Positions 1 through 4,623 of a stretch of DNA of 6,382 bases are shown in pieces; the first letter of the stretch is position 1, and each line of letters begins with the position of its first letter. Source of the stretch: an uncultured Bacilli bacterium (GTDB taxonomy: Bacteria > Bacillota_I > Bacilli_A > RF39 > UBA660). Where the stretch lies: contig CANQYA010000058.1 in NCBI GenBank assembly GCA_947627965.1, forward strand, positions 1 through 6,382, written 5' to 3'. A program made the position numbers and the translations under genes. Under the pieces are notes generated by a model. The model searched no databases. It worked only from the letters and a program-made list of their open reading frames with translations, and was not told the DNA's origin.

Positions 1-50
1 TCCCTATGCCAATTGATTTGAATATTGCTTATGCTGAATATCATAATTAA
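1..50 (+). CDS. 3' end of an unidentified gene (partial)
   Basis: Frame 3 is open from the left edge and reads PMPIDLNIAYAEYHN before a TAA stop at 48-50. The codons (GCT, TAT, GAA, AAT) match the usage of the other genes, and the gene would converge on lepB. Only 15 complete residues are visible, so no family can be named. A competing minus-strand frame over the same bases has an ATG but no ribosome binding site, which makes it less likely. No strong terminator follows; only an AT-only inverted repeat lies at 80-110. Confidence 0.35.
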   Translation, partial: PMPIDLNIAYAEYHN

Positions 51-79
51 TTATCAGTCATTTGATTTAACATAACTAA

Positions 80-110
80 AATTTAATAAAAAAAGAGAAA
101 TTATTAAATT
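80..110. repeat. AT-only inverted repeat at the lepB 3' end
   Basis: A perfect 10-base inverted repeat (aatttaataa at 80-89, ttattaaatt at 101-110) flanks an 11-base purine-rich loop and covers the lepB stop codon. It contains no G or C pair and no U-tract follows its right arm on the plus strand. It could be a weak terminator between the two convergent genes, or a chance product of AT-rich DNA. Confidence 0.25.
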
Positions 111-682
111 CCCTTTGAACCAAAACGATTGATTGGAAAAATAGTAAATGTAGCAATTCCTTCGATTTTATCTTTACTTACAAAACCTATCATTCTACTA
201 TCCATTGAAACTTCTCGATTATCTCCTAAAACAAAATAATAATTATCAGGTACTGTTTCAGCATTAAATAAATCTTTTAAAGTAAAATCATTAGTAATAG
301 TATTTTTATCGATATAAGGTTCTTTTACTAACTCGTCGTTAATATATAATTCATTATCTTTTACTTCTATTTTATCACCAGGTAAACCAATTATACGTTT
401 AATTATGTGAGTATTATTATTTTTTATAACGACAATATCAAACCTTTCAACACCATTTCTTTTATAATCAAGGCGATTAAGTAACATAATATCTCCATCG
501 TGAAGGGTGCTATACATAGAATCTCCCGTTACTTCAACTGGTGCGATTATATAGTTTTTTACAAAAATAACAACAACTACGATTATTATATAAGGAATTA
601 ACTCTTTAATAAAATTTAAAAACTTGTTATTTTTAGATTTATTTTCTTTATTATCTCTATTCTCTTTATTCTCTTTTTCCAT
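104..682 (-). CDS. lepB: Signal peptidase I
   Basis: This membrane-bound serine protease cleaves signal peptides from exported preproteins on the outer face of the membrane. It uses the Ser/Lys dyad of the S26 family. The 192 residues show a very charged Asn/Lys/Glu-rich cytoplasmic N-terminus (about 1-27), one transmembrane helix (about 29-46), the GDSM box with nucleophile Ser55, and the general-base Lys95 in KRIIGLPGD. The conserved GDNR-x2-S-x-DSR box lies at about 153-163. Lys95 marks it as the classical prokaryotic type, not the Ser/His SipW type. Length is normal for single-helix Gram-positive enzymes. The ATG at 680-682 is the only plausible start, because a stop lies two codons upstream and the next Met is at residue 56. 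No Shine-Dalgarno site precedes it; the 10 bases before the ATG separate it from the rplS-lepB hairpin. An rplS-lepB order is also common in Clostridia. Confidence 0.96.
   Translation of the reverse strand: MEKENKENRDNKENKSKNNKFLNFIKELIPYIIIVVVVIFVKNYIIAPVEVTGDSMYSTLHDGDIMLLNRLDYKRNGVERFDIVVIKNNNTHIIKRIIGLPGDKIEVKDNELYINDELVKEPYIDKNTITNDFTLKDLFNAETVPDNYYFVLGDNREVSMDSRMIGFVSKDKIEGIATFTIFPINRFGSKGI
641..676 (-). repeat. Four 9-base degenerate tandem repeats in lepB
   Basis: Residues 3-14 of LepB are KEN KEN RDN KEN, encoded by four consecutive 9-base units. Two are identical (AAAGAGAAT) and two have diverged. The repeat makes the unusually long charged cytoplasmic tail ahead of the transmembrane helix. 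Such in-frame units can gain or lose copies by slippage without breaking the enzyme. Confidence 0.6.
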
Positions 683-692
683 AATTCAATTA

Positions 693-720
693 AAAAATAA
701 GACAATGTAGTCTTATTTTT
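693..720 (-). terminator. Hairpin between rplS and lepB, possible terminator or attenuator
   Basis: A perfect 11-base inverted repeat (aaaaataagac at 693-703, gtcttattttt at 710-720) has a 6-base loop. Read on the minus strand, an A-run leads into the stem and a T-run closes it, as in intrinsic terminators. Only two pairs in the stem are G-C, so termination is probably partial. It covers the rplS stop codon (713-715) and ends 10 bases before the lepB ATG. It may set the lepB/rplS ratio or block an RNA-degrading enzyme. Confidence 0.55.
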
Positions 721-1057
721 GCCCTCTTTCTTTGATTTTAAATTGACCAACTACATCTCTTAAGAATGTTAACTTAGCACGTCTAACTTTACCTTTCTTA
801 ACAACTGTAATACCTGCAATTTTTGGTGAATTAACAGGAAAAATCCTTTCCACACCAACTCCATAAGAAATTTTTCTAACGGTAAATGTTTCAGAAATTC
901 CACTACCTTTACGAGCTATTACAATACCTTCAAAAGCTTGAATTCTTTCTCTTTTACCTTCGATGATTTTTACATCAACCCTAACAGTATCTCCAACTCT
1001 AAACTCAGGAATATTAGGGTTCATTTGTTTTTCTGTAATTTTATCAATTACGTTCAT
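713..1057 (-). CDS. rplS: 50S ribosomal protein L19
   Basis: L19 lies at the interface of the 50S and 30S subunits. The 114-residue protein has the family's typical length and conserved core: [11 protein letters not shown] near the N-terminus, then [12 protein letters not shown], the [24 protein letters not shown] block, and the basic GKVRRAKL segment. The start is the ATG at 1055-1057. It is preceded by AAGGAG at 1065-1070 with ideal spacing. An upstream in-frame ATG at 1078 would add MKKRSDI, but that codes through the Shine-Dalgarno itself and is not used. The gene has its own promoter and structured leader. This separates it from trmD, with which it is commonly grouped in Bacilli. Confidence 0.97.
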   Translation of the reverse strand: MNVIDKITEKQMNPNIPEFRVGDTVRVDVKIIEGKRERIQAFEGIVIARKGSGISETFTVRKISYGVGVERIFPVNSPKIAGITVVKKGKVRRAKLTFLRDVVGQFKIKERGQK

Positions 1058-1130
1058 GATATCACTCCTTTTCTTCAATTGTAATCATATAAATATATAT
1101 ATAGCGGATTACTTGAATGTCTTTTAGACG
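1058..1130 (-). promoter_or_regulatory. Structured 5' leader of rplS, candidate L19 leader
   Basis: The predicted transcript starts near 1130 and leaves about 73 untranslated bases. They hold a small hairpin (GTCT-AAA-AGAC, 1119-1129). A larger stem follows: TTCAA (1113-1117) plus GTAATC (1107-1112) pair with GATTAC (1081-1086) plus TTGAA (1074-1078), with a 2-base AA bulge at 1079-1080. Its apical region is AT-rich and self-complementary. The stem ends 3 bases before the Shine-Dalgarno at 1065-1070. Firmicutes rplS genes are known to carry an autoregulatory L19 leader. Equating this structure with that family is inference, since I could not compare it with the family model. Confidence 0.5.
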
Positions 1131-1136
1131 TTAATG

Positions 1137-1165
1137 ATTATACTATAAATATAATATTATTGCAA
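1137..1165 (-). promoter_or_regulatory. Sigma-A-type promoter of rplS
   Basis: On the minus strand the -35 box TTGCAA (1160-1165) and a perfect -10 TATAAT (1137-1142) are separated by exactly 17 bases (1143-1159). The predicted start is near 1130. The -35 box directly abuts the U-rich tail of the upstream operon's terminator, so the two units are insulated back to back. Confidence 0.8.
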
Positions 1166-1172
1166 CTAAAAA

Positions 1173-1202
1173 ATAAAAAAAGTGACAATTATTCATCACC
1201 TT
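1173..1202 (-). terminator. Intrinsic terminator of the metallopeptidase-trmD operon
   Basis: On the minus strand AAGGTGA (1196-1202) pairs with TCACTTT (1179-1185), giving 7 pairs including one G-U, with a 10-base loop. The stem runs into an almost unbroken T-tract (1173-1181). It lies about 40 bases after the stop of the 157-residue gene and just before the rplS promoter. Confidence 0.75.
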
Positions 1203-1240
1203 AGGAAAGTATAAGCACAAAAAAATATTACAATATATTA

Positions 1241-1714
1241 TTAACGACTTTTACCTTCTTTAACATTTTCTTCTTCGTATTCTAATTCCATAGAACGATT
1301 AATCATATACTGTATACGTAAATATAATTCATCTTCTAATATAGCTATTTTTTTCAATAATAAATCATATTTTTCTTCTTTAATGTACTGTTTATATTTA
1401 TTACATAATTCCATTCTAAATTTTTCAGCTTCATTTAAAGCTAATCTTAATCCTTCTCCTGTATCGTCATCATTTTCATAGACAACTGATAACAAATTTA
1501 TTAAATAATCAAATTTTCTTTTTACTTTCTTATCAACCATTTTTTCAATAAGACTAGGATTAATTAAAATCATTTTATTGACATTTATTGCATCTTGAAA
1601 CTTTAATTTGGGATTTGGCTTGATATTATAACCAGAAATTTTATCATATTCAAAATACTTTATTTCTTTTGAATCATTTGTTTTTACTACTAAAAATTTT
1701 TGTTCTTTTCCCAT
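1241..1714 (-). CDS. Uncharacterised 157-residue protein in the trmD operon
   Basis: I do not recognise this family. The protein starts MGKEQKFLVVKTNDSKEIKYF, which looks like two beta strands. After about residue 50 it is largely helical and highly charged (KKVKRKFDYLINLLSVVY, then Lys/Glu/Leu/Tyr-rich helices to the end), with a very acidic stretch near 138-151. It has no signal peptide, no membrane segment and only one cysteine, so it should be cytoplasmic. The ATG at 1712-1714 follows a good GAGGTGG site that overlaps the TGA of trmD, leaving a 9-base gap and implying coupled translation. It is the last gene before a terminator. This position, where rplS usually follows trmD, hints at a link to RNA or ribosome maturation, but that is only guilt by association. 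The reading frame is clearly coding in codon usage and spacing. Confidence 0.85.
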   Translation of the reverse strand: MGKEQKFLVVKTNDSKEIKYFEYDKISGYNIKPNPKLKFQDAINVNKMILINPSLIEKMVDKKVKRKFDYLINLLSVVYENDDDTGEGLRLALNEAEKFRMELCNKYKQYIKEEKYDLLLKKIAILEDELYLRIQYMINRSMELEYEEENVKEGKSR

Positions 1715-1723
1715 AAACCCACC

Positions 1724-2392
1724 TCAATTTCTATCTAATAAATCAGGACGTTTTTCTCTTGTTCTTTTTAAAGCTTCTTCTTTTCGATATTCTTCTATTT
1801 CTTTATGATTACCATTTAAAAGAACACTAGGAACTTCTAAACCCCGATATACTCTAGGCTTAGTATAAGTCGGATAGTCTAATAAATTATTATTAAAGGA
1901 ATCATTCAAATGTGACTCTTTATCAATGACCCCATCTAAAAGTCTTATTACAGTATCACTTATAATCATACTTGGTAACTCACCACCAGTAAGGACATAA
2001 TCACCAATACTTATTTCTAAATCAACAATACTTCTTATTCTTTCGTCAAATCCTTCATAGTGACCACAAATTATAATTAAATGTTTTTCTTGAGCTAAAG
2101 AATAAGCATCTTTTTGATTATATTTTTTTCCATCAGGTGTCAACAATATAACTTTAGAGTTATCTGTTTTAAGACTATCTACAGCATCCATAATAGGCTG
2201 TGGCGTTAAAACCATACCACTTCCTCCACCGTAAGGTGTATCGTCAACTTTATGATGTGGATCACAAGAATAATCTCTAAAATTAATAATATTAACTTCA
2301 ACTATCTTTTTTTCAATAGCTCTTTTAATAATAGATTCACTTAAAAAGCCATCAAACATATTAGGGAATAACGTTAAAATATCTATTCGCAT
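1724..2392 (-). CDS. trmD: tRNA (guanine-37-N1)-methyltransferase
   Basis: TrmD methylates G37 next to the anticodon of tRNAs reading CUN, CCN and CGG codons, using S-adenosylmethionine, and prevents +1 frameshifting. The 222 residues include the N-terminal signature RIDILTLFP and the PYGGGSGMVL loop (53-62). The deep trefoil-knot cofactor-binding segments follow: LLTPDG (83-88), CGHYEGFDERI (109-119) and SIGDYVLTGGELP (128-140). Arg150 and Asp172 (in LLDYPTYTKP) are the likely counterparts of the catalytic Arg and Asp of characterised enzymes. The C-terminal tRNA-binding helices end in RTREKRPDLL. Length is slightly short because the tail stops soon after that motif. The ATG overlaps the rimM stop by 10 bases, and its GAGGGGG ribosome binding site lies inside the last rimM codons, so the two are translationally coupled. 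Confidence 0.98.
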   Translation of the reverse strand: MRIDILTLFPNMFDGFLSESIIKRAIEKKIVEVNIINFRDYSCDPHHKVDDTPYGGGSGMVLTPQPIMDAVDSLKTDNSKVILLTPDGKKYNQKDAYSLAQEKHLIIICGHYEGFDERIRSIVDLEISIGDYVLTGGELPSMIISDTVIRLLDGVIDKESHLNDSFNNNLLDYPTYTKPRVYRGLEVPSVLLNGNHKEIEEYRKEEALKRTREKRPDLLDRN

Positions 2393-2892
2393 TTTATTAC
2401 CCCCTCTATTGAATATAATACCACTTTTTTATTTAATAAATCTATATTTTTAATAAAAGTTTTTACATAAGGTACTAAATAAATATTACTACCTTCTCCA
2501 AAACGAATTATTTTATTAGTTGGACTAGCTTTAAATATTTCTATTATTTTACCATAATAATCTTTATCAATAACTATATCAAAACCAATTAAATCTTCGT
2601 CTAATATTATATTATCATTCAATAATAGTTTCTTTTTATCTACATAAACATTGGAATTAATCATATCGTATACTTTATTAATATTATCATAATTTTCAAA
2701 AGTAACCATATCATACTTTTTATGAATACGATAAGTTTTAATTATTTCAAGTTTCTTTTCTTTTCCAATATAAACCTCATTACCAGGATAAAATACTTTT
2801 TCTTTATATGGAAAGTCACTTATAATTTTAACTTCTCCTTTTATACCATGTGTAGATACAATTTTACCAATATAAACTAAATCTAGTTCCAT
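2383..2892 (-). CDS. rimM: 16S rRNA processing protein RimM
   Basis: RimM is an assembly factor that binds ribosomal protein S19 and helps mature the 30S head. The 169 residues have the N-terminal RimM barrel signature GKIVSTHGIKGEVKI (9-23). A C-terminal PRC barrel runs from about 95 to 165: LIGFDIV, a central G-x-I-x-E strand pair, then the hallmark LVPYV-x-FIK-ID block. The length is typical. It precedes trmD with a 10-base overlap, the standard pairing of these genes. The ATG at 2890-2892 follows AGGTGA, which includes the stop codon of the upstream methyltransferase with a 4-base gap. The gene ends in TAG. The usual rpsP and KH-domain genes are absent; here rimM is preceded by the rRNA methyltransferase. 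Confidence 0.96.
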   Translation of the reverse strand: MELDLVYIGKIVSTHGIKGEVKIISDFPYKEKVFYPGNEVYIGKEKKLEIIKTYRIHKKYDMVTFENYDNINKVYDMINSNVYVDKKKLLLNDNIILDEDLIGFDIVIDKDYYGKIIEIFKASPTNKIIRFGEGSNIYLVPYVKTFIKNIDLLNKKVVLYSIEGVIKCE

Positions 2893-2896
2893 AACA

Positions 2897-3631
2897 TCAC
2901 CTATTTAATTCATATAAAATAATTGAAGTAGCAACACTTACATTTAAACTTTCAACTCTACTATCCATATCTATATAAATATATTTATCACATAAATCTA
3001 AGACATCACTACTTACACCTGAACCCTCGTTACCAACGACTAAACCATAAGCTTTTTTATCTTTATTAGGAAAATTTCTTACATCTTCGCCATATTCTAC
3101 TTTAGTTCCATACACTGGTATTTCTTTTTCTTTTAAAGACATAATTACATCTTTTAAATCTTTATTTATTATATTAATATAAAAAATCATACCCTGAGTA
3201 GCCCTTAAGACTTTAGCATTATATAAATCGACTGTATTATTACCTAAAACAATAGTTGTTACCCCAAAAGCTACACTACTGCGAATAATTGTTCCTAAAT
3301 TACCTGGATCTTGGATACCATCTAACATAAGTATTTTACTACCAATTATTTCTTTATTGTTATTTATTTTACATAGTCCTAAAACATTGATAGGTGTATC
3401 TAAACTAGATATTTTATTAATAATATCTCTAGTTACATAAATAGTAGGAATATCAAGAGGTAATACTTCGTCTTGTTCAAGGATAAGCTCTATTAAATTA
3501 CCACTTTTATATGCTTCTAAAACAGAATGTAATCCTTCAACAAGAAAAGTATTAGTCTTTTTACGATACTTTTTATCTTTTAATTTAATATAATTTTTTA
3601 TTCGTTCATTTTCTAAACTAGTTATCAGCAT
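2897..3631 (-). CDS. SpoU/TrmH-family RNA 2'-O-methyltransferase (YsgA-like)
   Basis: The protein transfers a methyl group from S-adenosylmethionine to a ribose 2'-OH, most likely on rRNA. The 244 residues begin with a substrate-binding domain (about 1-92, with the F-x-VEG motif at 29-33). The SPOUT knot domain carries the three family motifs: DPGNLGTIIRSS (108-119) with catalytic Arg117, VVGNEGSGVS (198-207), and the C-terminal ESLNVSVATSIILYEL (227-241). The frame is open from a GTG at 3640, but ATG 3629-3631 is the better start because AGGTGA (3637-3642) sits 5 bases before it and would overlap the GTG. In Bacillus the orthologue ysgA is a neighbour of sspI, and here sspI is only one gene away. 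The exact target nucleotide is unknown. Confidence 0.93.
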   Translation of the reverse strand: MLITSLENERIKNYIKLKDKKYRKKTNTFLVEGLHSVLEAYKSGNLIELILEQDEVLPLDIPTIYVTRDIINKISSLDTPINVLGLCKINNNKEIIGSKILMLDGIQDPGNLGTIIRSSVAFGVTTIVLGNNTVDLYNAKVLRATQGMIFYINIINKDLKDVIMSLKEKEIPVYGTKVEYGEDVRNFPNKDKKAYGLVVGNEGSGVSSDVLDLCDKYIYIDMDSRVESLNVSVATSIILYELNR

Positions 3632-3636
3632 ATTTT

Positions 3637-3642
3637 TCACCT
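3637..3642 (-). promoter_or_regulatory. Ribosome binding site that fixes the methyltransferase start
   Basis: The minus strand reads AGGTGA five bases before the ATG at 3631. The GTG start at 3640 lies within this motif and has no other site behind it, so the protein begins MLITSLENER. Confidence 0.7.
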
Positions 3643-3662
3643 ATAAACATTTTATCATAAGT

Positions 3663-4301
3663 TTAATACTCTTTCATTATTTTTCTAATCTTTTTATAAT
3701 CTGGACAATTTTCTTCAACTAAAGTCCAAAACTTCTTAGAGTGATTAGGTTCAATAAAGTGAGATAACTCATGAATAATAACATAATCAAGACAAATAAT
3801 ATCTCTTTTAATAAGTTCTAAATTTAAAGTTACTCTTTTTAACTTAGTATTACATACTCCCCACCTACTAGTCATTTTTCTTATAGTTAGAGATGGATAA
3901 GGAATATTTAAAGAATAATTATGATAATTATAATTAAGTCTTTCTAAAAATAAAGTACTAGCTTTTTTCTTATACCACTTATCTAAATCAAAATTTTTAG
4001 GAATAAATACTTTATCATTACCTAGTACTAGATCATTAGCATTAGTATATATAACATCATACTTTTTACCTAAGTAATAAAAATTACTATCAATATCTTT
4101 TTTCCTTGTCTTAACTTCAATCATCTTTCTAATAGATGGTATGCTATCTTCTAAAAGTTTAACTATTTGTTTTTCTCTTACAAAATAATTAGTAGTTACA
4201 TAAATAGTTAAATCATCTTTAACCCGAATATAAGTATTACGATTAGTTTTCTTTTTTATAATTTCTACTTTATATAATTTCCCATCAATTCTTAACTGCA
4301 T
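3663..4301 (-). CDS. YgjP/SprT-like zinc metallopeptidase (DUF45, M48-type)
   Basis: This is a predicted zinc-dependent peptidase of the YgjP-like family, whose physiological substrates are poorly known. The 212 residues show the typical two-part layout. A beta-rich N-terminal region (about 1-100, including IRVKDDLTIYVT) is followed by a catalytic region with TSRWGVC (144-150), an N-terminal landmark of the family. The zinc-binding HELSH follows at 177-181 (ligands His177 and His181, catalytic Glu178), with a third ligand at His187 in PNHSKKFW. No signal peptide or membrane helix is seen, so it is cytoplasmic. The ATG at 4299-4301 has a GAGGG site about 7 bases upstream. It is first in the operon that continues into the rRNA methyltransferase, with a 31-base gap to that gene's start. 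It separates the methyltransferase from sspI, which are adjacent in Bacillus. Confidence 0.93.
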   Translation of the reverse strand: MQLRIDGKLYKVEIIKKKTNRNTYIRVKDDLTIYVTTNYFVREKQIVKLLEDSIPSIRKMIEVKTRKKDIDSNFYYLGKKYDVIYTNANDLVLGNDKVFIPKNFDLDKWYKKKASTLFLERLNYNYHNYSLNIPYPSLTIRKMTSRWGVCNTKLKRVTLNLELIKRDIICLDYVIIHELSHFIEPNHSKKFWTLVEENCPDYKKIRKIMKEY

Positions 4302-4332
4302 ATTAAAACCCTCTTAACTTTTACCTAATTAA

Positions 4333-4361
4333 ATTATAAATTAGATGTATATTTTAGTAAA
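4333..4361 (-). promoter_or_regulatory. Sigma-A-type promoter of the metallopeptidase-rimM-trmD operon
   Basis: On the minus strand TTTACT (4356-4361, four matches to TTGACA) and a perfect TATAAT (4333-4338) are 17 bases apart. The predicted start is about 25 bases before the metallopeptidase ATG. Its spacer and -35 box overlap the sspI promoter on the other strand. Confidence 0.6.
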
Positions 4362-4376
4362 TAAAAAATCATAATA
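4346..4376 (+). promoter_or_regulatory. Sigma-G-like forespore promoter of sspI
   Basis: TGTATA (4346-4351) and CATAATA (4370-4376), 18 bases apart, match the sigma-G pattern gHATR/CATWHTA used by small acid-soluble spore protein genes. A start 6-8 bases downstream would fall at or just inside the AGGAGA ribosome binding site (4382-4387), leaving an unusually short leader. That lowers confidence a little. Confidence 0.5.
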
Positions 4377-4394
4377 AATTTAGGAGATGAAATA

Positions 4395-4610
4395 ATGGAT
4401 ATCGATATAAGAAGACATATAATTAATAATTTTAGAGATGATGATATTAAAACATTAAGAAATGCGATTGAAGAGTCAATAAAAGAAAAAGACGAAATTG
4501 CTTTACCAGGTATGGGGGTATTTTTAGAAGTTATTTGGGAAGATGCTTCCGAAGAATTAAAAGAAGAACTATTACAAATTATTCATAATCGTGTAAAGAA
4601 AAAGGACTAA
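4395..4610 (+). CDS. sspI: Small acid-soluble spore protein I
   Basis: SspI is a minor small acid-soluble protein made in the forespore and packed in the spore core. It belongs to its own family and is not one of the DNA-coating alpha/beta type. The 71 residues are typical in length and carry the family core LPGMGVFLEVIWEDASEE (38-55), followed by an amphipathic helix (ELKEELLQIIHNRV). The N-terminal half is also helical and charged. The ATG at 4395 follows AGGAGATG with good spacing. A sigma-G-like promoter lies directly upstream and a strong terminator overlaps the stop. Linkage to a SpoU-family methyltransferase gene repeats the sspI-ysgA neighbourhood of Bacillus. Its presence suggests the organism, or a recent ancestor, forms endospores. 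Confidence 0.93.
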   Translation: MDIDIRRHIINNFRDDDIKTLRNAIEESIKEKDEIALPGMGVFLEVIWEDASEELKEELLQIIHNRVKKKD

Positions 4611-4623
4611 GATTGTCCTTTTT
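4599..4623. terminator. Bidirectional terminator shared by sspI and the secreted-protein gene
   Basis: A perfect 9-base stem (aaaaaggac at 4599-4607, gtccttttt at 4615-4623) encloses a 7-base loop. T-runs close the stem in both directions, so it can end transcription from either side. The sspI stop codon (4608-4610) lies in the loop and the stop of the convergent gene (4622-4624) lies at the end of the right arm. Confidence 0.85.

Noticed and set aside
567..590. AAC-repeat stretch that could be a DGR template repeat
   Set aside because: On the coding strand it is a run of Val/Ile codons in the LepB transmembrane helix and shows no similarity to the candidate variable region.
1058..1078. Seven-residue N-terminal extension of L19 from the upstream ATG
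   Set aside because: The extension is encoded by the Shine-Dalgarno and leader-stem bases, and L19 proteins begin at the downstream Met.
1724..2899. Mycoplasma genetic code (TGA as Trp)
   Set aside because: TGA ends TrmD and the methyltransferase exactly at conserved C-termini, with ribosome binding sites lying across the stops, and Trp is encoded by TGG.
3632..3640. GTG start for the rRNA methyltransferase
   Set aside because: It overlaps the AGGTGA ribosome binding site; the ATG at 3631 has the correct spacing.
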